From Henricia sp. BOLD:AAB3569 (Eukaryota > Echinodermata > Asteroidea > Spinulosida > Echinasteridae): a stretch of DNA of 64,000 bases. The translations under genes were made by a program, and so were the position numbers. The stretch lies in NCBI GenBank assembly GCA_037783545.1, contig JBBELK010000006.1, positions 1,004,501 to 1,068,500 of the forward strand, given 5' to 3'. The notes below the pieces were generated by a model. It was not told where the DNA came from and did no database searches. It was given only the letters and a program-made list of their open reading frames with translations. Position 1 is the first letter of the stretch; every line of letters begins with the position of its first letter. This document shows, one piece after another, positions 42,290 to 53,800 of this stretch.

Positions 42290-42480
42290 GAGTAAGCCTC
42301 GATTCAAATCTGAAGAGCAAAGTATCAATTCACGTTTCAAGTCTTTACGAGCAAATCTCAATTTAATTAATGTGAAATTCGTCTATTCAAGTCCAAAATC
42401 TTTGAGAGCAAGTCTCGATTCAAGTCTGAATACTTGAATGATACATATATGGCCTTTAAAGAGCAAGTCTCAAATCACCA
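42290..42480 (+). repeat. Degenerate CAAGTCT/GAGCAAGTCTC minisatellite
   Basis: Repeated words GAGCAAGTCTC, GATTCAAGTCTGAA and CAAGTCTTTA. Related sequence continues in shorter runs to 42,720. It lies just upstream of the minus-strand gene. Confidence 0.5.
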
Positions 42481-42756
42481 CCATGCACTAAAACAAAAAT
42501 TATCGTGCATGGTAAATTTACAATGCGCCCTATTATGTTTTAATTCTAAAAACCTTGTATATTATAGGTTGTTATACTAGATTTGCAAATCTGAGACCTT
42601 ATACAGTGCTTCAAGCTTCATTGGTAGTGAATATTGAGTATGCATTAGTCCCAAGTCTTTCCAATATCAAGTCAAGTCTCATGTCCTAAAACATTAGGAG
42701 TCGAGTGCGACTTCAGTTCAACTCAGGGACTCCAGTTACCAATCATGCATGGTCTG

Positions 42757-43427
42757 CACTGTTAATAATTGCCCGTCAATTTTTACGGTGGATAGCTGTG
42801 CAGCGAGTTTCCACCTATCTACCGTAATTTTAACGGTTACCCCGTTAAATCCCCGGGAAATCCCGTTAAACATTTTTCCTGTACTTTCCCTGGTGCTCTA
42901 ATTACCCAATCTTTTAATATTAACTCTTTCAGTGCCAATATCGTACACGAACGATCTTGATTGTATCAATTTCCAAAGAATTTCAAAGGATTATGAAAAA
43001 CGCGAGAATTTGGGCACTGAAAGAGTTAACTTCTGCCGATTCATGTAAGGTCTGTGGCTTGACACCAAATCAACTAATTTATATTTATGCTCCGTGTATT
43101 CCTACATCGTATAGCCCATGGTTGCACACATCTAAGTTAAATTTACTATTATCGCTCATCTGTCGCTATAGCATAAGTTAACTTTTACGCAACGGCTGTA
43201 AATTCTGCATCTTTTCCAAACAAAAACGTAACTATACAAAATGCAAAACAACTGAAAACTTAAGAAAATTACCGGCTTTACGAGGGAAATCTGTTAAGTT
43301 ACGCGCGATTCCACAATGCACTGTGCACAGATTTGTACGGGTTCGGCCTTAAAAATTCATTTACGGGCACTTCCCGTAAACATTTAAGTACTTTCTACCG
43401 TTAAAAATACGGTATTTTTATACAGTG
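42757..43427. mobile_element. TIR element with CACTGTATAAAAATACCGT-like ends
   Basis: CACTG at both ends plus mirrored TTTTTACGGT and ACCGTTAAAAATACGG. A nested inverted repeat lies at 42,921-43,032 (GTTAACTCTTTCAGTGCC and mirror). Ends resemble the CACTG class at 38,676. Confidence 0.5.
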
Positions 43428-45150
43428 TGATCCCTTTCTCACTTCGTGTTTCACTTTATAATCTCAAGTATACTCACCCGGGATATTTTACAAAGCCTGG
43501 TAGTCTATGCAGAAGAAGACGCACTCTCTCATCATGGCTGGGAAACTATAGCAACTAGAAATTCTGCTCAACACTTGCAAAATACATGTCGCGCATATGC
43601 ATGATGCCGCGACGCGTACATAGATTTCCTTTTGGTAGAATAGGTGCATTTATAGTTTCGTTTCGTGCACCAAATGTTAGGTGACAATAGCATTTTAAAC
43701 GGTTCTGTCAAACGAGGAGAAAAAAACATTTATCACATTTTCTGAAGCCACGCTTCATAGATTTTTGTTTCATTGCGCCACGAAAAATGTCCAGAGGCAA
43801 ATTGCAAAGGTCATAGACAGCCGAAGTGTGACGTTTGCCATGGTAATTGGCTCTAGACATCATGGCCGTCTGAAATAGTCCCATTGCAAAAGCACAGGTA
43901 CACGGTTTACTGAATTTTTATTGTAAAGCCGTTGCCCAGGCAACTAACAAAAGACGACGTATTTACTTCGGCAGTCTATTGGGTGCCTTTCAGAATCAGT
44001 TAAGTCAAACGGGCCTGTTTTGTTTGGTGTGAATCGGTTTTAAGTTCACATCCGGGTTCATCCAGCTGTGGGCATTGAAATCAACATCATTGTTTGGGCC
44101 AATATATAGCAATTTTCAAATCCCAACGGACAGAAGTTCAACAGAACATGTTGCAGCTATTCTTTCCGTTCCTTTTGCCAGAGTTCCTTTTGTCCGTTAT
44201 TCCTATGGACAAACTCGTGAAAGATCAAGTGAAATTCACAATGTCTGACGTGTGTAAAGCCCCAATACATCGTTTGCAGTGACTCGAAATTTTACTTCAT
44301 GAGTTGGCAAGAAAAACCTTGCTAATCGAGTGTTGATAGCAATGTAACAAACATTGTAGTCGAGTCACCAATATCGAGTTCGAGTCTCAAGTCACTAGCC
44401 TCGAGTCCGAGTCTCGAGTCATTAGCCCCGAGTCCGAGTCCGAGTCACGAGTCACTTTCCTCGAGTCCAAGTCACAAGTCACTTGTTCGCCAAATTAATG
44501 AAACTGAATCTGCTATATTTCGTTCACACAATATGTGAAATGATGACGTACTCATGCGCTCCTTGCCGGCCTGGTGGGGCAGTGTACATATTCACGCATC
44601 GGACTGTTTTTTCCCCCCATCAAGAATCCTGCATTAAGCGGGCGAATATATATATGTATATATTTATTTATTTTTTAAATATGTGACTCTTGAGTCACGA
44701 GTCACCATGTTCGAGTCCGAGCCATCGTGGTCGAGTCCGAGTCATTTTCCAATGTGACTCGAGTTGAGTGCGACTCACGAAAATTGTGACAGTCGGCGAC
44801 ATTGTGTATGATGCCAATGAGCGTAGCTTGACTTTTCCTGACGTAGGTGCTGTCATAGGTTGTCGCCGGTGCTAACTTCGGTGAATTCCATTGGCGACTA
44901 CCTACTCTAACCGGCGACAGGTACCGGCGTTAAGAGAAGTCAAGTAACGACCGGTATTGGCGTGAATTGTATTCAGTTTTCACCTATGCTCCAACTCCCT
45001 CAATCTATACAGTCCAGGCAGCGTAATTTTTTTTTACACCACTGCGAGGGGAAAATGAGGGATTTTGTACCTTTTTAGCGTCTTGAGAGGAGACTATATG
45101 ATAGTTATTTTAAAGAATTTAGGGTTTTGAATGCGGTCGGTTTACAACCA
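43428..45150. other. Intergenic; CGAGTC arrays, otherwise nothing recognised
   Basis: 44,357-44,480 and 44,690-44,775 are arrays of CGAGTCCGAGTC/GAGTCACGAGTC units, separated by about 200 bases of unrelated sequence. A piece of the GGTAACAAACA repeat precedes the first array. No gene is seen. Confidence 0.55.
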
Positions 45151-45420
45151 GCTTCTTGGTCTGGTTAGAAGAGAGCTCGACTTGTAATCATAAGGTCCCT
45201 GGTTCGAATCTCAGTCATGTTTGGGATTTTTCGAAGTTTCTTGGTTTCTTCTTTTTCTCTAATGGTGAGAGTAAGATTTGTGACTATTTCCAAGATTGTC
45301 ACTTGAGAAGTATCAGTCATTGGAAACCTGCTCTTTTTTGGGTTGAAAAATTGGGGTGTAGCCCTGGCTGCGGTGTGAAAAAAAACAAGCGTCCAGGCAT
45401 ACATCCCTCACATGTTTAAA
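45150..45420 (+). mobile_element. tRNA-like SINE
   Basis: Head TGGTCTGGTTAGAAGAGAGC with B box GGTTCGAATCTC, then a diverged body. Similar in type to the fragment at 2,005-2,150. No clear tail. Confidence 0.5.
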
Positions 45421-45833
45421 CAACTTGTTATTGATCCTGTTATGACTGACTAGTTTCTTTGTTAAACGTCATCCACGATTTGCGTTCATCCAAACATGTG
45501 CCATAGTCTTCAAGCTGTTTGAAGTTGGCACATAACTGGAAGAGGCAGAAGACAATACACAGGACGACAATATGTGGGCAGTATATGGCCCTTGACACGC
45601 CCCAAATAGAAATACACAAATTCAAAACGCCACGAACAAAAGCTCTCAGGCCACATTTTTGAAAACGGCAAAAGTTCACGTTGCAAATCGGGTTTTGCCT
45701 ATATTTCCTTTTCCATCCACAGCATTTTACAATACAATAGCACCAGGTCGTTAAAAGGTGACCCCCAAACACATCGAGCTGCTAATAGGGCCTATATGCC
45801 ATTTTGTACACGTCTCCGGTTTTTTAAAAAGCA

Positions 45834-45982
45834 CATCAGGGCTGCGTTCCAAATACGCGAACGTTGCCAACATTCGCCACTGGTTTCAGTGCTTTTGTGC
45901 ACGCGTCTGCAGCCGGGTACCTGTTTTTGGCCAACGTTGCCAACCTTTGCAAATGTTCGCGTATGTGGAACGCAGCCCTGGA
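45834..45982. mobile_element. MITE, CAGGGCTGCGTTCCA TIR (hAT-like ends)
   Basis: CAGGGCTGCGTTCCAAATAC is mirrored by GTATGTGGAACGCAGCCCTG. Ends beginning CAGGG are common in hAT elements, but I see no 8-base target duplication. Confidence 0.7.
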
Positions 45983-46073
45983 TTAATACAATATTTATAG
46001 GAAAACATGTCATTCGGAAACCGAAGGCTTGTACTGCGCAACGCGAGCCGCTGGCGGAGGCCTTCGAAACATT

Positions 46074-46316
46074 AGTAGGGAGGTTTAGATGCGCGTAAAA
46101 CGCGAACGTGAACGCGAAAGCTTTGATCACTTGGTCGTTACTTTGAGAAAATCTTAAAACAGACGAAAACAAAAATCCACAAAATGTGACTTTCGTGGCA
46201 AGATAACTCTTTTGCCGTGACCAAAATTCGAACTTGGGTTCCAAGACCTCCTGAAGATGTGACCAATGCTCAAGCCATTTCACGTTCGCGTTTGCGTTTT
46301 ACGTGCATCTAAACCT
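46074..46316. mobile_element. MITE, GGGAGGTTTAGATGCGCGTA family, complete copy
   Basis: TIRs of about 45 bases (AGGTTTAGATGCGCGTAAAA and mirror). The interior matches 1,510-1,722 in opposite orientation. Confidence 0.8.
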
Positions 46317-46328
46317 CACTAATATAAG

Positions 46329-46500
46329 CCCGCCGCACACCTTTGCGACTTATCGGCCTGTCGGTCAACAAACTGGAAATGTGTGCGCTGAAACAATTCG
46401 GACCGGTCTGACCGTACACCGCACGACCGGGGCAAATCAAACTACAACATCCGATGGTCCGGTGTCCGGTGTACCCGTATAAAATCGCAAAGGTGTGCGG
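46329..46500. mobile_element. MITE, CCGCACACCTTTGCGA TIR
   Basis: CCGCACACCTTTGCGA is mirrored by TCGCAAAGGTGTGCGG. The interior has GGTCCGGTGTCCGGTG-like words. Adjacent to, but separate from, the previous MITE. Confidence 0.75.
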
Positions 46501-46728
46501 ATTCAATGTGAGAGCGCATTTTGATTTATATATGATTTCAGGGTAAATGTAAAATAACTGCATGTTTTACTTTGCACTTATTTATTTTATTTATACTTCT
46601 ATTTTTGTAATATAATTGAAAAAGATAAATCAGGTTTTTGGTAAGGAATACATTTTCACAAACAACCATATACCCAAATAAAATGGCGCCTTCTCCTTTT
46701 GTTCCGCCATATTTCAAGAAGGCTATAA

Positions 46729-46878
46729 TAGACCGTATCTATCGAATAGCCGCCATTTCGTGGGGTAGTTTCTTTGTTCCTTGAGGACATGCATGGTTGT
46801 ACATATTGTGCTTCCATTGTTAAATGGTTTAAGTAACAAAAGGTGCCCCACAAAATGGCGGCTATTCGATACGGTCTA
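46729..46878. mobile_element. MITE, TAGACCGTATCGAATAGC family, copy 2
   Basis: TIRs with CGAATAGCCGCCATTTCGTG and mirror. Shares the GAGGACATGCATGGTTG centre with copy 3 at 51,950. Confidence 0.85.
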
Positions 46879-48420
46879 TTGGTACAAAACACTTCAGGTT
46901 GCCAAACATCGATATATATACTGGATGAAGTGTGCAATAGCAGTTTGCTATATGAGAATTTAAGCCATGCGTCGGCCGCCATTGTACCCCACGAACAATG
47001 CTTGGCCTAGATTGCTCCCCGGTCTATGCGATCGCTTGCCTTCCACTTAACGCATGTAGACCATGATGTAGACTAGTGAAAACAGTATGACCAATCTAGG
47101 CAAGGCATTGTATTTGGTGGGGTATAATAGCGGATGATGGCTTCAATTTTCGACGTCATTGCTTCATCCAGTGTATATATCGATGTTGCCAAGTGACTTT
47201 ATGGTGTAATGGTCACGTGATGTCAGTCATCGCGGCTGATAGACGCGCTCTGATTGGCTGCTCGGGGTCTGATCCGGCGCTAATTGTTTTCAAGAGCGTT
47301 TACACTCAGTTTGTGATCCGGGGCTGATCCCGAGCTCGGTGTTCGACCCCGAGCTCGGGATCAAGTGTAAACAGGGTGTAAGGTGCGTAGGTCGTGCCAG
47401 TGGCTAGCGTCGCGCACAGGCCTTCCTGTTTTCGAAGAAAGTTAAGTCATTATACACAATGTAAGTCGTAAGTTAAATTCATATACCGTCATATTTAAAA
47501 AATCAACATAGAAGTACACAAGCATATTCTGCACAGTCCGCCATACCTGCCCTACATGGACCTTATACACGCAAAAACAATTTTCAGTCATGTCCCGAGA
47601 ATCAGGTTTTGACATGAATGTAAATGATACTTCTATGTAGTCTGGCGCCATTCCGATCAGCGGCGGTCATATTATAAAACACATGCAAGGGACATGACTG
47701 AAAATCACTTTCGGACAAATAATATTTATTAATGAAGTATTTATTTATTCAATACGGCAATCTTTACATCAACGCCGCCGAAAACTGTCGTTGTACTGAT
47801 CACATACTTTAGGTCGTAACTTTTATTCTATATTTCGTTGTTAAGATCAAAGGTCACGGGTATATTTTTTGAGGTCAAAGCTGATTGGCTGTAAAGTTAC
47901 ACGTTAATATTGCACTTCTCTTGACTGATAACTGATATTGCTGGTTCGGTTTACGTATTAAATACTATATATCTTATGAAATTCCTCCAACATACTCTTT
48001 ATATACTAAAGATATTAATGGAAGGGACAGCCTCTAAATTTTGCATTACTGTTACCAGCTGTTACGTGCTTCATGTGCGTTTGGCGTTTGAAATGTTTTC
48101 ACACTGTAAAAGTTGAGATTTATAGCGCAACGTATGGCTAGTCTCACTTCAGTCGCAACATTTACCTGAAAGACAATACCACCTTCTGCCTCGTACGATG
48201 TCAACCTTTGGCCCTTGCGCGACCTGTTTACATAGCACACAGTACTAGTGCCCAGGTATGTTATACATAATTCCTTGGCACAAGAGTGTAAAAATAGGTT
48301 AATTGGCGGAAGGCCAATTTCTGATGAATTGTAGCTGGAATCGCGTATATACGGTTGCCGTGAAGTTTGTATACTGTTTTTGAATCGAGAGCTTGACGGC
48401 ACATGTTTGGCTCTTATAAC
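46879..48420. other. Intergenic, no gene recognised
   Basis: 47,220-47,385 contains GATCCGGGGCTGATCCCGAG and mirrored GAGCTCGGGATC-type words, probably a small foldback. An open minus frame at 48,173-48,402 ends at a donor-like CAG|gtaaat but has no partner exon. Confidence 0.35.
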
Positions 48421-48660
48421 AGTTAAAGACCCAGTACATCGTTTGCAGTTATACCCTAAATTTTACTTCACGAGTTGACAAGAAAAACCTGAATAAAAGT
48501 GTGGACAGCAATGGTAACAAACACCACATGATTATTTCCATGTATAATGGTACGTTCAGTTGGGAGAAATTACAATTTTACAATTTATTTAATAACAAAA
48601 CGCATGGATTTTTCAGGTTTTCTAAAGTTTTACTGCGTGGCTAAAATTTCTACAAGGGAG
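48421..48660. repeat. Dispersed repeat (GGTAACAAACA family)
   Basis: Starts CCCAGTACATCGTTTGCAGT and ends GCATGGATTTTTCAGG. Collinear with 4,780-5,062 and 35,440-35,790. The stretch from 48,660 to 50,275 contains nothing recognised. Confidence 0.55.
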
Positions 48661-50275
48661 TTCAAATCATCATGTAATATGTCTGTAAGCTACATCACAG
48701 CGTTTCCTTTCATTACATTCTTAGTACATATTGGTAGCCTGAATACAATCACTGTAATTACCAAACTAGGCAGATTTACCAAATACATGTAAAGTTGTAA
48801 TACTTAACACGTGTTAGATGTACGTTTACGAACAACCACATACATGTATCATATAGCATACAATTCCTGTTCGTTTGCCAATTTCATAGCCTACAGATAC
48901 TTGTACACACATAGCCGTAATATTTTCAACAATGTGAGTGTTATTGCCAAATAGTCGCGATAGCTTACATTGGTTTCTTGCCTTTACATATTTGGCTTCT
49001 GTCGTCAATTTCAAGAATATATAGATTTGGGAGATACAGCTAACACTGCTCAACAACTGTTCAAATGTTTTTATTTGTGTGTGCTGGAAACAGCAAGAGA
49101 AAGACATGTACAGCCAAAAGCGATATTTCGTAATTATTTGGCGGTTTTACTTTTGATGTTTGCAATACCCACACTCGAGAAATTTGGAGATAAAATATTC
49201 AACGGTAGGCAATCATTTTCTGTGGCAGTGATATAACTGATGACCAAACCAGACTAAAAGCATGACCAGTGAGGATTTATGAAAATTGTAAGAGACTTGG
49301 TCGCAGACGATCGACGCACAGAATGGTGCAGGCGATAATGTTGCGCATGAACTCCAACCACGTGCTGAGCATACATACATGCGTTAAGCAAATTTTCGTG
49401 GTGTTTTTATCGCGAAGCCTTAAGTACAATTTCTTAAAATGAAATTTGACCCACTATATAAAATAAAACGGACAAACATTTCCGAAAGTAACACTGTCAG
49501 CAACAGGGACAAGTAAAATAAACATACATAACTCGCAGCCTAATATAATAAGATTTCATATTTTTCTCCAATCCAATCCTTGGCCGTATACCGTCTGACA
49601 TTCCCCCCGTATACCGTCTGACATTTTTACCCTTTAATTTCAATGACACTTTTCCATGCTTCCAGTTTGAATATATTGCAACTAAGTTCCGGAAATTCAT
49701 ACAACAAAATCCACTGCAATGGCCGTATAGTCGCTGCCCAATATTTGAACCATTAATGGCAACAATTTGCTCAGGGAACGATGTCAGAAGTCTCATAGTT
49801 CAAAGCCGATCTGACCGACGACTTCATTCCTAATCAAATATATGCCCATCATGATGCGTGCGCACAGCAGTATAGCCACACCCCTAATATTTTGACGCCT
49901 GCCGTGACGTCAGAGATCATATTGTCTATACAGATACTAAAATAAAGCACACCAACATCAAGGGGTACGTAAAAGGGACACAGACAGACAACAGAGTTAA
50001 ATGTATAGAAAACTATAGGGACTTTGCTGACATGGGCACCGCCATTTTGTCTTAACGATGTGGTTGCATAGCGGGCAACACTAATACCGTGTCATTTTGC
50101 TCCCTTTGGTCAGCACGACGTGTATTGAGAGTTCACATTCTAGTTTTCTATATCTAACTCCATGAGACACACACAAACATATAAGGACAGTATAATATGT
50201 CGGTAGAGAAATCCTAGGAGTACTGTTGCGGTAACACAGAAGATAAGTCATTTCTGTACAAAGTTTGTACCAGCG

Positions 50276-50825
50276 TCATATGACAGACTCGTTGACAATT
50301 TGGTTCAAGTCCACGGGATAGCTGGAGTTACTTAGCGGGGACCGCTCGTCCGCGTCCTCGCTGCTACAGTTCCCTGTGTCTAGGTCCTCGGGCTTGGACC
50401 GGCAATTCGAGGACGGGTCCTCGCTAATCAAGGCCGCCGCTGACGACTCGGCCCGATCCCGTTTCGATTGACCGAGGTCTTTTCTCCGCTCTCCGGTGGA
50501 ACGACTGAGTTTCTTAAGCGGTGCGGCAAGGTCATCCGAAGGGGAAAGCCTTGATCCGCCCGGCGGATCCCGAGCCTGTCCGAACGGGCTGTAGGCCGGA
50601 GGTGGTCTCTTAAAGTGAGAGAAGCTATTACTCCCTGTCTCTCGGGACCCGTTGTCCTCACTGCCGTGCGTGGAGGGAGACACCGATCCCACTTGGTTCT
50701 CGGACCGATCGTCGGTATTGTTTTTCTTTAAACTGTTGACGTGGAGTTTACACGTCATAACTTCGTCTTCCTCCGTGAATACTTTGTGTGGCATGGACGT
50801 GAACGCCATGTCTCGACGTGATAAC
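50276..50825 (-). CDS. Bestrophin terminal exon (cytosolic tail)
   Basis: 182 residues and TGA; acceptor acgcag. [13 protein letters not shown] follows the conserved core. The remainder is disordered, rich in Ser, Asp, Lys, and is likely lineage-specific. Confidence 0.85.
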
Positions 50826-53800
50826 CTGCGTATTGAATACAAGAATGCGTTTATCCGCTGACACCACAAGGATAGTGAATCTGTCTGGTAATCCCGATCA
50901 CACAAATCAACTAAACGTGGGATGAGAGACATCTGAGGCATCTGACTCCCCGGGAAGATGCTCTACCAACTGAACTTTGAAACACACTTGTATTCCCTCG
51001 GCTGGCAAAGCATCTTCCTGGTGAGTCAGATTTATGATGTAACTGTGGATTTAACTTTGGCCGTGAACAAATCTTGCACGAAAATGGTCGTGAACTCACC
51101 GAACTTTGCTAGCGGATCCTTGCCACGGTTTGGCCTTGTTCTTTAACGCTGCGTTGGTATACGGAATTTCTGGCACGGTGGTGTCAAAATGGCGGTCTCG
51201 CACAATCGGTAAACTGATCTCGTACAGGTCGTCTACGGTCAGGAAACTCACCTTTAAGTTAGTGGTGTAATGCAAAGATAAAGTTACGTTTAAAAGTAAT
51301 ATGTGAAGTCAGTTGCCTGAGCAAATAGGTCTTAAACATCCGCTGGTAATCTGACATGTTCATTGCTAAAGCGCAGAGAAACGGTTCACTGGTTTTTAGT
51401 GTAGACCCAGGATCCTTGGCAACACACAAAGGGTGATCATGATTGGGAAATATAACCATGAAACATTAATCAAACTGCAGACGTTAAAGTTTTCCATGGA
51501 TGCCTTTCGTATGGCAAAATCAAAGAATGAAAATAATTTCTCTCAACTCAACGAGTTGTCGCCAATTTTACAAAAAATTCCTACCTGGAGATTTCTGTCA
51601 ACTATGAAATTCATGTCAAAGTCGTCGTCATCTTCACCGAATGGATTCATTAAATTCTCTGCGACCTGCCACAAAGGAAACAAAATAATGAGTACTTGAT
51701 ATTGACATTCGAAATTAGCCCTGGCAGTCTCGTTTCAGATACCGTCACACGTCTTTTGGCATTTGCAAATTTTATCACAAAAGAAAGCACAGATCCCTTT
51801 GGTTTCGATATGAAATTCCTCCATTCACACCCAAACAAATTTTTCGGCCGGGATATTTTTTTATTTTTTTTATTTTAAAGTTTTCTACAGTGATCTAATA
51901 AGGCATATATATGATGAGTGATAACATAAACTCATCAGATAATGCCCTATAGACCGTATCGAATAGCCGTCGTTTCTTTGTTCCGTGAGGACATGCATGG
52001 TTGCACATATTGTGCTTCCATTGTTAAACGGTTTAAGTAACAAAAAGTGCCACGAAATGGCGGCTATTCGATACGGTCTATTACAATATCAATTACTGTA
52101 CAAAACAAACCAATTGAAGGCCGAACCAAAATTCGAAAATTTGAGAACTTTTTGTTTGGTCTTATTTTTGTAAACAGCGTAGTATGAAGTATAGTTGCTC
52201 AAGATGGCGAAAGAAACCTGATAATGTCGTGAACCTCTTTTTCGTCCATCTATTTTCCGTTTTGAATACATACTGCCACATATTTTTGATTTTTTTTTAA
52301 ACCACTAATCTCTACACACTGGATTGGTTGTAGTGTATGCCACTCGTGTGAAACAATGCAGTCTAAGCAAAGCATCGTTTTCTGTCAGGCAAGATGATGT
52401 CAAGATGGCATCTTCGGCAACTAAGGCCCTTTATGCCATCAACTATACGGTTTTAGCTTTAACTATACTATATTATCAACTTGAGATGACGAAGAAGGAG
52501 TTGCAGTTTTAGAAGTGGGAGGAAAACCCCCGGAGAAATTTAATTCCCCAGGGGAAAACCCACGCGATCAAGTAGGGACTGCAAACCCAATCTACATACA
52601 CGCCCCGGATTCGAACCCGGGACGCCAGAGGTGAAAGGCGAGGAAAGAACCCGTACGCCAACCCGACCGCCCTCAGGCAAGATGACGGACGGTTGCTTCA
52701 TTCAAGGAGCCGCGTACCAGTTACTGTATATGGGTAAGTGTTCTAAACGTGCCAACGTTGTTTACTTTTTGCAACTGCTTTGTGTAAATTTTCATTTCAC
52801 CAAGCCTTCAGTGTGGTACCGCAATTTGATAAATATGGCAAACTTACCTTTAGCCAACCGACGTAGAATACAAACTCCAGTACCGTGAATCCGGGGAAGT
52901 ATAAGTCTATGGTGTGTCCCTCCAACTTCTTCTCAGGTTCTAAGTACTGCCGTCCAAGGAGACAGGCTACGAAATAGCTATAGGTTGCTATGGTAACGAC
53001 CTGCAGTCAAATTATCAAGAGAGATCATCATCAACATCCAATAAGAAACCACGAGATAGCAAGACATTTTCTAAAACCTATGGTCATGGACAACTGAAAG
53101 TTTTGATTTTGGTATTGTTTTTTTAAAGGAGGGTCAAAAATGTGATCTGGACACACGCTCCTTCAATGTATACCATACGCTGTAAAACTATACGAGAACA
53201 ACAGAGGGCGCGGAAACTTTCCGCTCAGCCGCGGTATTCTTTAAGATCTATATTGTATCATATGCAGATTTTTACGAATTCACAGAACAATGACACTACT
53301 TATATTTAAAGAAGATTTTTAAAAATAGAGCCTGCAAAAATTTCAGCGACATAGATGCAGCAATGTTTCAGAAAACCTTTTAATTGTGGTTCATGTATAT
53401 GGAAAAATATCGCCATCCACCCGAAGCACGCCGTGTAAACCCGCCAAGCATTTATGATAGCAATCTCAATTTTTGCAAACCCTCAAAATAATTTGAGGAA
53501 ATTGATGTACATGTATAATTATGTGGCCAAAAATGGCGCTGGCACAATGTGTCGTATGTGTGCTTGCAACTGTAAAAAAAATTGGCGAAAAGAGGAACGT
53601 TAAGATGTCCTAATTGGCCATGAAGTGGAGGAATAATTCTTGGACACGCTTTTATGTTTTGAGTTATGCATGCAAAAGAGTGCTGTGGGTGCACGTTTTA
53701 ACAATAGACCTTCATATGCATATATTATCAGAGGGCAACTTTTTTGTTCACTTCGGATAGACATGAGTGCACTTTTCGTGCTTCTACTTTTGAGAAATTT

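Noticed and set aside
50428-50661. Second minus frame inside the bestrophin last exon
   Set aside because: Alternative-frame shadow; the bestrophin frame is fixed by the upstream exon phase and the stop at 50,276.
51958-52173. Short plus frame ([20 protein letters not shown]) repeated at 46,781
   Set aside because: Same frame in two copies of one MITE; it is element sequence, not a gene.
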